Shown in pieces: positions 1 through 7,724 of a DNA stretch of 64,000 bases. How positions within the stretch are numbered: the first letter of the stretch is position 1; each line of letters opens with the position of its first letter. The notes beneath the pieces were generated by a model. That model searched no databases. It worked only from the letters and a program-made list of their open reading frames with translations, and was not told the DNA's origin. Source of the stretch: Bog-532 sp963775825 (GTDB lineage: Bacteria; Actinomycetota; Actinomycetes; Streptosporangiales; Streptosporangiaceae). The DNA lies in contig CAVZKY010000010.1 of the NCBI GenBank assembly GCA_963775825.1, forward strand, positions 372,001-436,000. Direction: 5' to 3'. The translations under genes and the position numbers were made by a program.

Positions 1-339
1 GAACGTGAGGGTTCCGCTGAACGCCCGGGCGTAGGGATCCAGCAGCAGCTTCGCCGGATTGCAGCGCAGTCCGCGGGCCGGATCGTAGGGCCCGGTGGCC
101 CGGTACCCGTACGCCTGGCCCGCCCCTACCCGGGGTACGAAGGCGTGCCAGACGCCGGCCTCGTTGTGCCGCAGCGGAATCTGCGTCTCCGCGCCATTCT
201 CGTCGAACAGGCACAGCATCATCCCGTCGGCGACGCCGGAGGCGACCGCGAAATCCGTGCCGCCGTTGCCGGCTGTGGCGCCCAGCGGGAACCGGCTGCC
301 GGGGAGCGAGCCCGCGGCCTGCCCGGCAGCGGCCATCAT
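1..339 (-). CDS. glgX: Glycogen debranching enzyme GlgX, N-terminal part (runs off window)
   Basis: The reverse strand encodes the amino-terminal carbohydrate-binding (CBM48-like) region of a GlgX/TreX-type isoamylase. Readable signature stretches are PLGAT followed by FAVASGVADGMMLCLFDENG, then VWHAFVPRVGAGQAYGYR, GPYDPARGLRCNPAKLLLDP and YARAFSG. GlgX hydrolyses alpha-1,6 branches of limit dextrins during cytosolic glycogen breakdown. Two consecutive Met codons lie at 339 and 336; the first is taken as the start. The catalytic alpha-amylase domain lies outside the window. The family match is clear even though only about 113 residues are visible. Confidence 0.93.
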   Translation of the reverse strand, partial: MMAAAGQAAGSLPGSRFPLGATAGNGGTDFAVASGVADGMMLCLFDENGAETQIPLRHNEAGVWHAFVPRVGAGQAYGYRATGPYDPARGLRCNPAKLLLDPYARAFSGTLTF

Positions 340-702
340 GGCCGGGCCTGCGGGTCGGCGCCGCGGATGCGCTCGGCTGCGGCTGCGACGGTGAGGTCCG
401 CCCGGACGTCGATTTGCTCCCTCATGCGCTCCCTCGAAGTCACTGTGGTGGCGAGCGGCGGGCTGCAGGGTCCGGGCCGGTCGACCGCACGTCTAGCTAA
501 CGGTATTCGGCAAATCGGGCGCAAGAGCCCTGGCCCGGGCAGTTGCCGCCGTTATCGTGGTCGCGCCACCGCAGCCTGAACACCCAGACCAATATCGGCC
601 AGGTGGCGGATGTCCGGCGGGCTGCGCATGGACCTCCGGTGGACGTCTCGTGGCATGATGGCGGACGGAGATGCGGGACCGGCCGGGAGGGCAGGCAGGC
701 GC
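340..702. other. Intergenic stretch without a supported gene
   Basis: Between divergently oriented glgX and the membrane protein at 703 I see no reading frame with recognisable protein character; frames that stay open here are compositional. The segment must hold the glgX promoter, but no convincing -10/-35 pair stands out. Confidence 0.5.
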
Positions 703-1116
703 ATGAGAATAAGCCGTCTGATCCTCAGCGGCGCGGCGATCGGCACGATCATCGGCACCGGGCGGGCCGATCTCAACTCCACCCACGTGTTCAACCCGGC
801 CTGGCCACCGCACGCACGGTTCCATAACGCGACCGGATGGGGAACGGTGACCGGGTCCCAGCTCCTTGCGCTGTGGCTGCTGTGGCGGCCCGGCCAGCAG
901 GCAAGTGATCACGAGACGGCCGCGAGCACCGCCGCGCTGTTGTCCGCGGTCGCCTGGGTGCCGTTCTTCCCCGCTCTGGCCATCTCCGGCGCCGGCGTCG
1001 AAGACGAGCCGGGCCACCTCCCCCGCGTCGCCGGGGTGCCGGTCAACCTGGTGCCCGCCGCGCTGATTCCCGCCAGCTGCGCAGTCGGCTACCTCCTGCA
1101 CCGCCACGGGCGATAG
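703..1116 (+). CDS. Small multi-pass membrane protein, DUF6640-like
   Basis: A 137-aa protein with about four hydrophobic segments: residues 1-15 (RISRLILSGAAIGTIIG), roughly 45-62, 72-90 and 108-132. The stretch THVFNPAWPPHARFHNA near residue 25 is the characteristic motif of the small DUF6640-type membrane proteins; the function of that family is unknown. ATG at 703 is chosen because it sits just before the first membrane segment and follows a purine-rich GGGAGGGCAGGCAGG stretch; an upstream in-frame start at 610 would add a hydrophilic leader of no family character. Confidence 0.75.
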   Translation: MRISRLILSGAAIGTIIGTGRADLNSTHVFNPAWPPHARFHNATGWGTVTGSQLLALWLLWRPGQQASDHETAASTAALLSAVAWVPFFPALAISGAGVEDEPGHLPRVAGVPVNLVPAALIPASCAVGYLLHRHGR

Positions 1117-1168
1117 CGCGCTCAGGCCGAGTGTGAGGGGCCTGGAAGCTGCGGGGAGCCCGTAGGGT

Positions 1169-2142
1169 GTGACCGTGCCGGACGTTGGATCAAGGATTGC
1201 CACGGGCATTTCCTGGGCCGTGGCAGGCGGGCTCGCCACCTGGGCGGCGGCCAGGGTCACCGCGGCCGATCGCGTGCGCCGCATCGAGGCTCCGATGGCG
1301 CCGTTGCTGTCGTTCACCCCGCTGGTGGCCGCGGCCGCGCCGGCGGCCATGCTGACGCTGGGCCTGGCCAGGCGGAGGGGACCAGCCGCGACAGCGGCGC
1401 TCGCTGCGGCGGCGCTGGCCGTGGTAATCCGGCCGCGCGCGGCCCGCCGGATGCAGCCCGCTGGCAGCGGGCCGGTACTCCGCGTGCTCACTATTAACCT
1501 GCTGTACGGCCGGGCCGACGCGAAGGCCGTCGTCGCCCTGGTCCGCCGGACCCGCGCCGATGTGCTTTTCCTGCAGGAGCTCACCGGCGATGCGGTGACC
1601 GGCCTGAAGCAGGCTGGGCTGGATGACCTGATGCCGCAGAAGGCACCTGGGCTCAGCGGCGGACCGCGAGGCTCGGGCATCTACTCCCGGTTCCCGCTGA
1701 GCGATGGGCCGCCCCTGGCGCCGGTGCACGCGGCGCAGCTCACCGCGGTGCTGGAGTTGCCCGGCGGGGAAGTGGTGGAGCTGACCTGCGTGCACCCGCA
1801 CCCGCCACTGCCGCCGAGGTCGCGAGGGGTCGCCCGGTGGCGTCAGGAGCTTGCGGTGCTGCCCCCGCCGGGGAACTCCCGCGGGTGCTGGCGGGGGACT
1901 TCAACGCCACCCTCGACCATGCCGTGTTCCGCCGCGTGCTGCGCCTCGGCTACGCCGACGCCGCGCTACAGGCCGGGAAGGCGCTGACACCCACCTGGGG
2001 ACCGGCCGGGAGGCCGGCGCTGATCACCATCGACCATGTGCTGGTGGACCGGCGTTGCGCGGTGCTGGCCAGCGCGGTGCACGTCGTACCGGGCAGCGAT
2101 CACCGGGCCGTCTACGCGGAGGTCAGGCTCCCCGGGCAGTAG
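1169..2142 (+). pseudogene. Endonuclease/exonuclease/phosphatase family membrane protein, frameshifted
   Basis: Metal-dependent phosphohydrolase of the EEP fold with an N-terminal membrane region. About 95 residues of hydrophobic helices lead to VLRVLTINLLYGRAD and the catalytic Glu in VLFLQEL. The strand SGIYSRFPLSD follows, and the product ends with VLAGDFNATLDH, ITIDHVLV and GSDHRAVYAEV (catalytic Asn, Asp and His). The N-terminal frame runs to about 1860 and the C-terminal motifs continue in another frame from about 1865, so one or two bases were lost in the CCCCCGCCGGGG tract. All catalytic motifs survive, so this is either a recent pseudogene or a read error. Start GTG at 1169. A partial, internally deleted copy lies at 17346-17540. 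Confidence 0.8.
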
Positions 2143-2265
2143 CCGACTCCTCACCTTCGCGAACGGTCAGCGCGGAAAGCGTTCCCGCCCGCCCCCAAGT
2201 ACTCCCGCACGGCACTACTCCCGCACGGCACCCTGAAGGCCGGTGTGAAGGCCAACAGATACCCG

Positions 2266-2625
2266 TCAGTCGCGCAGCAGTCTCGCGAGAACGGCCGCTT
2301 CGCTGATCTCGGGCCGCCTGGTCGCGGTCAGCAACGTCACTCCCCGGCCCCGCGCAAGCTCGCGCAGGTTCGCCAGCGTGTCGGCTCGTTCCGGCTCTGC
2401 CAGTTCCGCCTGGTAGCGGCGGCTGAATTCCTCGAAGCGCTCCGGATCGTGGCCATACCACTTACGCAGCTCCGTTGACGGCGCGATCTCCTTGCACCAC
2501 TCGTCGAGCGCCGCCCGCGCCTTGGTCAGCCCGCGCGGCCAGATCCGGTCGACCAGCACCCGGGCGCCATCGTCCTCCGCCGGGTCCTCATACGCCCGGC
2601 GCACCTGTACCTTTGCGTCCGCCAT
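2266..2625 (-). CDS. DUF488 family protein
   Basis: A 119-aa DUF488 protein. Diagnostic stretches are VQVRRAYEDP, DGARVLVDRIWPRGLTK, WCKEIAPSTELRKWYGHDPE, FSRRYQAEL and VTLLTATR. The family is widespread in bacteria; its biochemical role is not established. ATG 2625 is preferred over the overlapping GTG at 2628 because GGAGG lies six bases upstream of it. A second DUF488 gene with the same WYxHDP core lies at 45998-46360. It stands alone here, convergent with the endonuclease remnant. Confidence 0.88.
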   Translation of the reverse strand: MADAKVQVRRAYEDPAEDDGARVLVDRIWPRGLTKARAALDEWCKEIAPSTELRKWYGHDPERFEEFSRRYQAELAEPERADTLANLRELARGRGVTLLTATRRPEISEAAVLARLLRD

Positions 2626-2775
2626 CACCCGCCTCCTCAGGCTGAAGCCCAGCTTCGGTCAAGCCAGATCTGCCGGTGCGGATCGTGCCCGGGACCGCTG
2701 ACAGCGAAAGGCCGTGATGGGCGCCGAAGAACAGCCGCCCTGGCCGCCCTGCGGATCCGCTCGCCGGGATCGGCA

Positions 2776-3423
2776 TCATCCATCGGCTTGAGCCTGCCGG
2801 ATGGACCTCCCCGTCGCCACGCCGCGTGATTTCCCCGGCGGGAAAGCGAGCCGCGCTTGCGATTGAAAGGCACGCCAGCTTGGTTCCCACTGCCCGTTAC
2901 GCGGCGTGGTGGACGCGAACCTTCGCAGCAGCCCAGCCAGCGACCGTTCAACCTCGCGATCCACGGCGGCCCGCGCCTGCTCCGAGTCATAGGCGGCCGC
3001 CTCCACCCAGTCGGCCGGACCCCAGATGCACACATCGATGCATGGCTGCGGAGCATCGACGCCCCCGCAATCCTGGCAGCGCCAGACGGTCACGGTCGCC
3101 GCGGGTGAAGGCAGCTCCTCATCGCGGGCCCCGGCGGCGGGCCCAGAGCCTCGCAGCGCCGAACGCGCCGACAGCTGAAGCGCCTCGTACGCGGCCCGCC
3201 ACTGGCCCGGGCCTGGTTGTGTGCGGGCCAGTTCCCCGACGACATCCCGGAACCCCTCGATGCGAACGCGACAGGCCGCCGCGACCGCCGTCAGCTTGTC
3301 ATAATCGCTGCCCCTGACGAGCTCGAGCCTGCGCTCGCGGCAGGCCCCCTCGCAGCTCTCATACTGCCGGATCGCCCCGCAGCCGATGCAGCCCGGAATT
3401 GACAGGCGGCGCGGCGGCTTCAC
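2776..3423 (-). CDS. Hypothetical protein with two Cys-rich (zinc-ribbon-like) sites
   Basis: About 215 aa and hydrophilic. Near the N-terminus, CIGCGAIRQYESCEGACRE gives a C-X2-C...C-X3-C cluster; around residue 130, WRCQDCGGVDAPQPCIDVC gives a second one. Both look like structural zinc sites. The second half has WVEAAAYDSEQARAAVDREV and predicted helices. I do not recognise an enzyme family. GTG 3423 is chosen because protein-like sequence begins there (KPPRRLSIPGCIGC); an upstream in-frame start at 3579 would translate repeat DNA. It follows the adenine methyltransferase on the same strand, but the 205-bp gap carries two copies of a dispersed repeat, so co-transcription is uncertain. Confidence 0.6.
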   Translation of the reverse strand: MKPPRRLSIPGCIGCGAIRQYESCEGACRERRLELVRGSDYDKLTAVAAACRVRIEGFRDVVGELARTQPGPGQWRAAYEALQLSARSALRGSGPAAGARDEELPSPAATVTVWRCQDCGGVDAPQPCIDVCIWGPADWVEAAAYDSEQARAAVDREVERSLAGLLRRFASTTPRNGQWEPSWRAFQSQARLAFPPGKSRGVATGRSIRQAQADG

Positions 3424-3532
3424 CGGCTCAATATACGTTCGGCGCCAGGAGACCGCTGAACAGCGCTCGCCGGGCCAGGAAAGCGCTGGAGGTGTCCACA
3501 GGGCAGGCCGGCCGGGCCGTGGACTAGGTCCG

Positions 3533-3565
3533 GACTGACGAGCAAGCGTGGAGTTGACACAGGCC
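3533..3565 (+). repeat. Dispersed 33-bp repeat, copy 1a
   Basis: Shares GACTGACGAGCAA, then GTGGAG, then AGGCC with the copy at 18832; the flanking ACTAGGTCC just upstream is also shared. Forty-seven bases further is copy 1b. Confidence 0.6.
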
Positions 3566-3579
3566 GGAAACCGTTCCAC

Positions 3580-3612
3580 GACATCCGAGCAAACATGGAT
3601 CTAACGTCGGCT
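3580..3612 (+). repeat. Dispersed 33-bp repeat, copy 1b
   Basis: Begins GACATCCGAGCAAACATGGA and continues TCTAACG. It is nearly identical to copy 3 at 19098 over the first 28 bases and related to copies 1a and 2. Intergenic. Confidence 0.6.
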
Positions 3613-3628
3613 GCGCCAGATCCGTCAT

Positions 3629-5353
3629 TCACACTGGCTGACCGTACACGCAACCAATCTCAGTAGTACGAGCCGTGTCATCAAGTTCCGCCCAGTCGGC
3701 CAGCACGTCCGGCGCGGGAAGAGGCAATGCGCCGAGCTCATAGGCCGACACAGCCACCGTTCCCGTCATGCAGCGGTACAGCCGGTCGAGTGGTTCAGAG
3801 TCAAGAAGGGCGCCCAGCAGCCCCGGCGTAAGCATTGAGCCGGGATCAGAGCCGGTAATGACGTTGACGTGGTTTTCCACCACGACAGCGTTACCCCATC
3901 TGGTGAGCGTCTCGCGGTCGAGTGTGGCAGCCATAAGGCGGCGAGGCTGTTCGGGCGCTGTTGTCCGCTGGACCAGAACCGCGGCCCGGTCCAGGACCAG
4001 GAATTTCTGCTCGCGCTCGTTGCGGACCTGGCACCACCGCATCTCGTCACGGGCTGGATCTTGATGCAGGACTCCGCCGTCAAGGTCGGCGGCCCAGATC
4101 ACCTTGAGGCTCGTCTTACGGTGGTGACGGGACAATTGTGCGCGGCGCCGGTTCCATACCAGCGGCCCGGTCGACACCCGCCATCCGTAGTCGTTCAGCC
4201 GGTGCGTCATTGCTGCCGCTGCTTGAACGAGGGCCGCATCGTCAGCGGTGCGGGGCAGCAGCCAGGGTTGGTCCCCCGGGTCGGGCGTGCGGGCGGATCC
4301 AACCGGTTCGCGGTGAGGCTCGCCGTTAACTGTCAGCCGCTCGCACAGTACCGACCTGTCAATGCCGCCGGCGTGGAAGGTCGCCAGAACAGTCTCCTGC
4401 ATGACGCCAGTGGTGAAGACACCGGTCCGGTCCGGTACGTAGGTGATCCTGGCCAGCGGTGCGCGATCTTCGAGCACCGCCCGCAAGCGCTGAAAGTAGG
4501 CACCACCCAGCCAGGACGTGGGAATGAGCGCGGAAATGACTCCCCCGGCCCGGGTGCCTGCGAGCGCTGCCGCCATGAACAGGCCATACAGGTTCGCGTG
4601 ACCAAATAGCGCGTGATCCCACCGGGCGCGGTCAGACTCACTCAGCCGGACTCTGCCATAGGGCGGATTCAGCACCGTCACTGCCGCCTGACGCTCCTGT
4701 TGATCCAGGCCATTGCCGACGTGCAGCAGTGCAGGCAGCGGCTGCCGTTGCTGCGCAGGAATCTCCGCCCACGTAGGCAAAAGCTCAGCCGCCAGCAGCA
4801 CGCAGCCCAGCCATATAGCCGCCGCGTCCAGATCACGGCCTGCCACCATACGACTTACCTGCGAGAGCGTGACTTCGGCAGGCCGATCCGCCTCGCTGCC
4901 CAGCCACGCGCGCAATGGCGGCAGCAGCAACGCCCCGGCACCCGCAGCTGGGTCGAATACCAGACCGTGGGGAGCACTGAGCCCTAGCACACCGGCTGCC
5001 TGCTGCCACAGGGCGTCTGCCAGAACCGGCGGGGTGTAATGCCGCCCGTTTTTTGCCCGGACCAGCGGATCTAGCGCCAGCGCATAAGCCTGCCCGAACT
5101 CCTCCGCGGACACATCGAGCAAGTCATCACGGTCCGTGAGACCCTCAAGATCACCTAGTGGTACGGGTGGCGTCGCAGCGACCGCGTCACTGACGTCGGC
5201 CCACTCGCCGGACAATCCTGCGGTACGCGCCCGCCGCTCCCACCAAGCCGGGAGCGCCGCCAAGACACCCAGCCCCTCGCTGGACAGCTGTCCAGGGATG
5301 TCCGCGCCGAGCAGAGCACGGGACGCGCGATTGGCACGCACGCTGCCGCCCAC
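3629..5353 (-). CDS. Orphan N6-adenine DNA methyltransferase (Eco57I/type I-like)
   Basis: About 574 aa. It carries the SAM-binding motif I LVFDPAAGAGALLLP (about residue 140) and the catalytic motif IV TVLNPPYGRVRL (about residue 235), diagnostic for gamma-class N6-adenine methyltransferases. The ARNGRHYTPPVL-type segment before motif I (KNGRHYTPPVL) is typical of the Eco57I_R-M/N6_Mtase group. The C-terminal 250 residues resemble a target-recognition region. No restriction nuclease or specificity subunit gene is adjacent, so it is probably solitary. GTG 5353 is chosen because GGAGG lies seven bases upstream; a further in-frame GTG exists at 5377. Biological role (modification, phage defence or regulation) is not decidable here. 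Confidence 0.85.
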   Translation of the reverse strand: MGGSVRANRASRALLGADIPGQLSSEGLGVLAALPAWWERRARTAGLSGEWADVSDAVAATPPVPLGDLEGLTDRDDLLDVSAEEFGQAYALALDPLVRAKNGRHYTPPVLADALWQQAAGVLGLSAPHGLVFDPAAGAGALLLPPLRAWLGSEADRPAEVTLSQVSRMVAGRDLDAAAIWLGCVLLAAELLPTWAEIPAQQRQPLPALLHVGNGLDQQERQAAVTVLNPPYGRVRLSESDRARWDHALFGHANLYGLFMAAALAGTRAGGVISALIPTSWLGGAYFQRLRAVLEDRAPLARITYVPDRTGVFTTGVMQETVLATFHAGGIDRSVLCERLTVNGEPHREPVGSARTPDPGDQPWLLPRTADDAALVQAAAAMTHRLNDYGWRVSTGPLVWNRRRAQLSRHHRKTSLKVIWAADLDGGVLHQDPARDEMRWCQVRNEREQKFLVLDRAAVLVQRTTAPEQPRRLMAATLDRETLTRWGNAVVVENHVNVITGSDPGSMLTPGLLGALLDSEPLDRLYRCMTGTVAVSAYELGALPLPAPDVLADWAELDDTARTTEIGCVYGQPV

Positions 5354-5762
5354 GCTATCGCCTCCGTCCCACCCCACGCACCGATCATGACCCGCCTACA
5401 TGCACATAGCGAGCACCGCGTACACGTGTCGCAAGCGATAGGCACGTGACATCACGCACGCATCCTGCCGGAATCAGGCCAGCATGTCCCGTGAACCGGA
5501 TCACGCATAAGCACCTTCGCGATCCCGGAGGCGCTGCCGGGTTACCCGCCCTGCCGCCGATCAGTGAATCCGGCGGCCTTGCCGACACGCCGACGTCAAC
5601 TCCCCCCGATAGGACGCGGGAAGCGATGTCATCAGCGACCGCATGCACGAAAGTTCCGGGCGATGCGGGGGCGCCTCAAGGCCACTCGCGACGCCGCGCG
5701 CCCGGGTCCCCGGCGGTGCCGATCCGCCCGGCGAACCCGGCCGGTCAGGGGAGACTGACCTC
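5354..5762. other. Intergenic stretch without a supported gene
   Basis: About 400 bp upstream of the methyltransferase. The part nearest the gene (5390-5480) is less G+C rich and probably holds its promoter. No protein-like frame was recognised before the transposase tail at 5763. Confidence 0.4.
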
Positions 5763-5919
5763 GTGACCTCGGCGAACGAGATCCGTCGCATGTTCACCGC
5801 CCTCTGCGGGCCGCCCTGCGACGAGCACCACGCCCGCAACTGGTCACGATGGCGGCAGCGCCACCAGCAACGAGCCCGCCACTGCCACTACCAGCGGCAG
5901 CAACTACAAGATCACTAAG
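5763..5919 (+). pseudogene. C-terminal tail of an IS701-type transposase (remnant)
   Basis: A 51-codon open segment reading VTSANEIRRMFTALC, then WSRWRQRHQQRARHCHYQRQ. This closely resembles the carboxyl end of many actinobacterial IS701-family transposases (NEIRRLF ... WSRWRRRHQARARxxHYxRR). No catalytic DDE core is present upstream, so it is only a fragment. The assignment rests on remembered family ends and is moderate. Confidence 0.45.
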
Positions 5920-6003
5920 TACGGCCAGCGCGCCACCGCCAGGACAGGCTGTCCCGGCGGAAACCCAGATGTCACCGGCACCCCAGCTGGATAGGCTCGG
6001 GCC

Positions 6004-6543
6004 GTGCCGAAGCTGCAGCGGCTGCATCCCGGCCATGCCCCGGCGGTCCTGGCCTTCGAGCTGGCAAACCGCTCCTACTTCGCCGCTTTCGTCTCCGACC
6101 GCGGCGATGAGTTCTTCGACCAGTTCACCGAGCAGCACAGTGCCCTGCTGGCTGAGCAGGAGGCCGGCGCCGGCACCTACTACGTCCTCGTCGCCGAGGA
6201 CGGCTCAGTCCTGGGCCGGTTCAACCTGTACCGCTTTGAGGACGGCACTGCCGAACTCGGCTACCGGGTCGCGCAGCACGCCGCCGGCCGCGGCCTGGCA
6301 ACCGCTACCGTACGGGAACTGTGCCGGCTGGCAGCGGCCCGGCACGGACTGTGCACGCTCAGGGCTGCTGTCTCCCGCGAGAACGCCGCGTCCCAGAAGG
6401 TGCTGGCCAAGGCCGGATTCGTCCCGGTCGGCCCGGCCGACCCGGCCCACCTCGGCGGTAAACAAGGCACCTGGTACCAGCGCGACCTAGCCGCCCGCGA
6501 CGCGCCGCAGCCTGCTGCGGCAAGGGACCAGGCTGGCGATTGA
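6004..6543 (+). CDS. GNAT family N-acetyltransferase (RimJ/RimL-like)
   Basis: 179 aa with the GNAT fold order. It has a strand with YYVLVAEDGSVLGRFNLYRF, then AELGYRVAQHAAGRGLATATVRELC, where motif A (RVAQHAAGRGLAT) forms the acetyl-CoA pyrophosphate loop. LRAAVSRENAASQKVLAKAGFV follows near the C-terminus, the Asn-Ala-Ser signature of RimJ/RimL-type enzymes. The substrate is unknown; such proteins acetylate N-termini, antibiotics or small amines. GTG 6004 is used as no better start precedes the first strand. Its stop at 6541-6543 abuts two DasR-like palindromes. Confidence 0.88.
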   Translation: MPKLQRLHPGHAPAVLAFELANRSYFAAFVSDRGDEFFDQFTEQHSALLAEQEAGAGTYYVLVAEDGSVLGRFNLYRFEDGTAELGYRVAQHAAGRGLATATVRELCRLAAARHGLCTLRAAVSRENAASQKVLAKAGFVPVGPADPAHLGGKQGTWYQRDLAARDAPQPAAARDQAGD

Positions 6544-6576
6544 GGTCTAGACCAGATGAGCGAATTGGTCTAGACC
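6544..6576. promoter_or_regulatory. Tandem GGTCTAGACC palindromes (DasR dre-like operators)
   Basis: Perfect 10-bp palindromes GGTCTAGACC at 6544-6553 and 6567-6576, 23 bp apart. With flanks they read AGGTCTAGACCA and TGGTCTAGACCC, each one mismatch from the published Streptomyces DasR (GntR family, GlcNAc/chitin control) consensus TGGTCTAGACCA. A third copy is at 19137. The nearest downstream gene is the antitoxin at 6782, so the target is unclear. Confidence 0.55.
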
Positions 6577-6620
6577 CATCGGCCGGATTGCTCGCTCCGT
6601 GCTTGCTCGCCCGAGCGAAT

Positions 6621-6648
6621 GTACCTCCCGTGTACCTATCGTGTACCT
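6621..6648 (+). repeat. Three GTACCT units phased at 11 bp
   Basis: GTACCT begins at 6621, 6632 and 6643, each exactly 11 bp apart (about one helical turn), the last two preceded by CGT. Placed between the dre-like sites and the antitoxin promoter; could be a protein-binding array. Confidence 0.4.
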
Positions 6649-6740
6649 GGGCTATGGCGGCATCCACCATGCGGAGCCGTGCCGTCCTCGCGGCTGCCTG
6701 GGCGAACTTCGTGGCGGAGCACAGCACAACCTGACAATGC

Positions 6741-6781
6741 GGCTATAGCCCAGGATTCTGACCTGGACTATAATTGTGACT
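6741..6781 (+). promoter_or_regulatory. Toxin-antitoxin promoter: palindrome and TATAAT, leaderless
   Basis: GGCTATAGCC (6741-6750) is a perfect palindrome 18 bp before a consensus -10 box TATAAT (6769-6774). Seven bases separate the box from ATG 6782, placing the transcript start at or next to the start codon, as in leaderless actinobacterial mRNAs. The palindrome is a plausible antitoxin operator. Confidence 0.55.
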
Positions 6782-7069
6782 ATGAAGACTATGAGCTTGG
6801 CAGCCGCCAAGACACGGTTCTCCGCCCTGGTGGACGAAGCGGTAGCGACTCATGAGCAGGTTACGGTTACCCGCAACGGCGAGCCCGCAGTGGTGGTCCT
6901 GTCGGTGGAAGATTTTGAGTCCCTTGTGGAAACACTCGCAATTCTGCAGAATCCCGCGGATCGCGCGGAGTTTGAGCGGGCTCGGCACGAGGCTGATGAA
7001 GGTGACGTGATCGACGGAGAGGAGATGGCGAGCCTGATGCGGGAACGGCTCGGGGAACGAGACGATTAG
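6782..7069 (+). CDS. Phd/YefM-type antitoxin
   Basis: 95 aa. Begins MKTMSLAAAKTRFSALVDEA, continues EQVTVTRNGEPAVVVLSVEDFESL: the classical PhdYeFM fold in which the N-terminal domain binds DNA and the C-terminal tail neutralises the toxin. The acidic C-terminal third (DEGDVIDGEEMASLMRERL) is the likely toxin-wrapping segment. ATG 6782 is preferred to GTG 6776 because of the -10 box seven bases upstream. Its stop overlaps the start of the RelE gene by one base, so the two are translationally coupled. Confidence 0.9.
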   Translation: MKTMSLAAAKTRFSALVDEAVATHEQVTVTRNGEPAVVVLSVEDFESLVETLAILQNPADRAEFERARHEADEGDVIDGEEMASLMRERLGERDD

Positions 7070-7329
7070 TGAGCCGCGGGATCGTACTCACCCGCACGGC
7101 CAGGCGGCAGCTTGCCGAGGAACTGCCCGAGCCCGTCGCCGCGGCGGCTTGGGAACTCATCCGGGGTGACTTGCGGGCAAAGCCGCAGATCGTAGGGAAA
7201 CCGCTGCTGGACCCCTATACGGGCGAGTGGTCAGCCCGCCGCGGTACCTACTGTATCCGGTATCGATTTGACGACAAGACCGTGACCGTCCTCCATATCC
7301 GGCCAAGATCGACCGCTTATCACGCGTGA
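7069..7329 (+). CDS. RelE/ParE-type toxin
   Basis: 86 aa of the RelE/ParE superfamily: IVLTRTARRQLAEELPEPVA, then KPLLDPYTGEWSARRGTYCIRYRFDDKTVTVLHIRPRS, the usual G-x-xSARRGxYRxxY core. RelE toxins cleave mRNA at the ribosomal A site; ParE members act on gyrase; the conserved Arg and Tyr residues favour a RelE-like endoribonuclease. Starts with GTG overlapping the antitoxin stop. Complete in length. Confidence 0.9.
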   Translation: MSRGIVLTRTARRQLAEELPEPVAAAAWELIRGDLRAKPQIVGKPLLDPYTGEWSARRGTYCIRYRFDDKTVTVLHIRPRSTAYHA

Positions 7330-7680
7330 TGCGTGATCCCTGTGGGTGCCAGCCGGCCCGTTGCCCGGAATGATGCCCGGCGGGAAGTTCGAGCCATACA
7401 TCCGCTATATCCGTTTCCCGCCCCGGCCGCACCCTGACCGTACATGGGCCTGCCCGGCCTGTGTGGTCCTTCCCGCGTGAGTCGGTTGGCGAGGACAACG
7501 GCTGGGCCGAATGGTTCCTGAGCTGGCCGCAGTTCGTGCAGGGCAGTGCGCTGCACGAGGCGGTCGAGGCCGGGCCGGGCGGCAGCACGTTCGTCGACCC
7601 CGCCACCCTGCCCGCCTCGAGGGCCACCGCGCCGCTGCAGACCGGCCCCGGCCAACAACGCGGCCGCGGCCTGACCCCGG
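7330..7680 (+). other. Unidentified open segment downstream of the toxin gene
   Basis: From 7461 a plus-strand frame reads ESVGEDNGWAEWFLSWPQF, then HEAVEAGPGGSTFVDPATLP, which looks protein-like and could be the 3' end of a lost gene. It has no good ribosome site and runs on into antisense of the acyl-CoA dehydrogenase. I cannot name a family. Confidence 0.3.
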
Positions 7681-7706
7681 GCCTGCCGGGCGCCCGCCGG
7701 GCAGGC
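7681..7706. terminator. Strong hairpin between convergent transcription units
   Basis: GCCTGCCGGGCG pairs with CGCCGGGCAGGC around a two-base loop, 11 of 12 pairs, lying 19 bp past the acyl-CoA dehydrogenase stop. No T run follows, as is usual in high-GC genomes. Confidence 0.6.
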
Positions 7707-7724
7707 GGGCGCCGGCGGGCGGCG

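Noticed and set aside
493..1680. 395-codon minus-strand frame at the left end
   Set aside because: Opposes the DUF6640-like and EEP genes, which have clear motifs on the plus strand.
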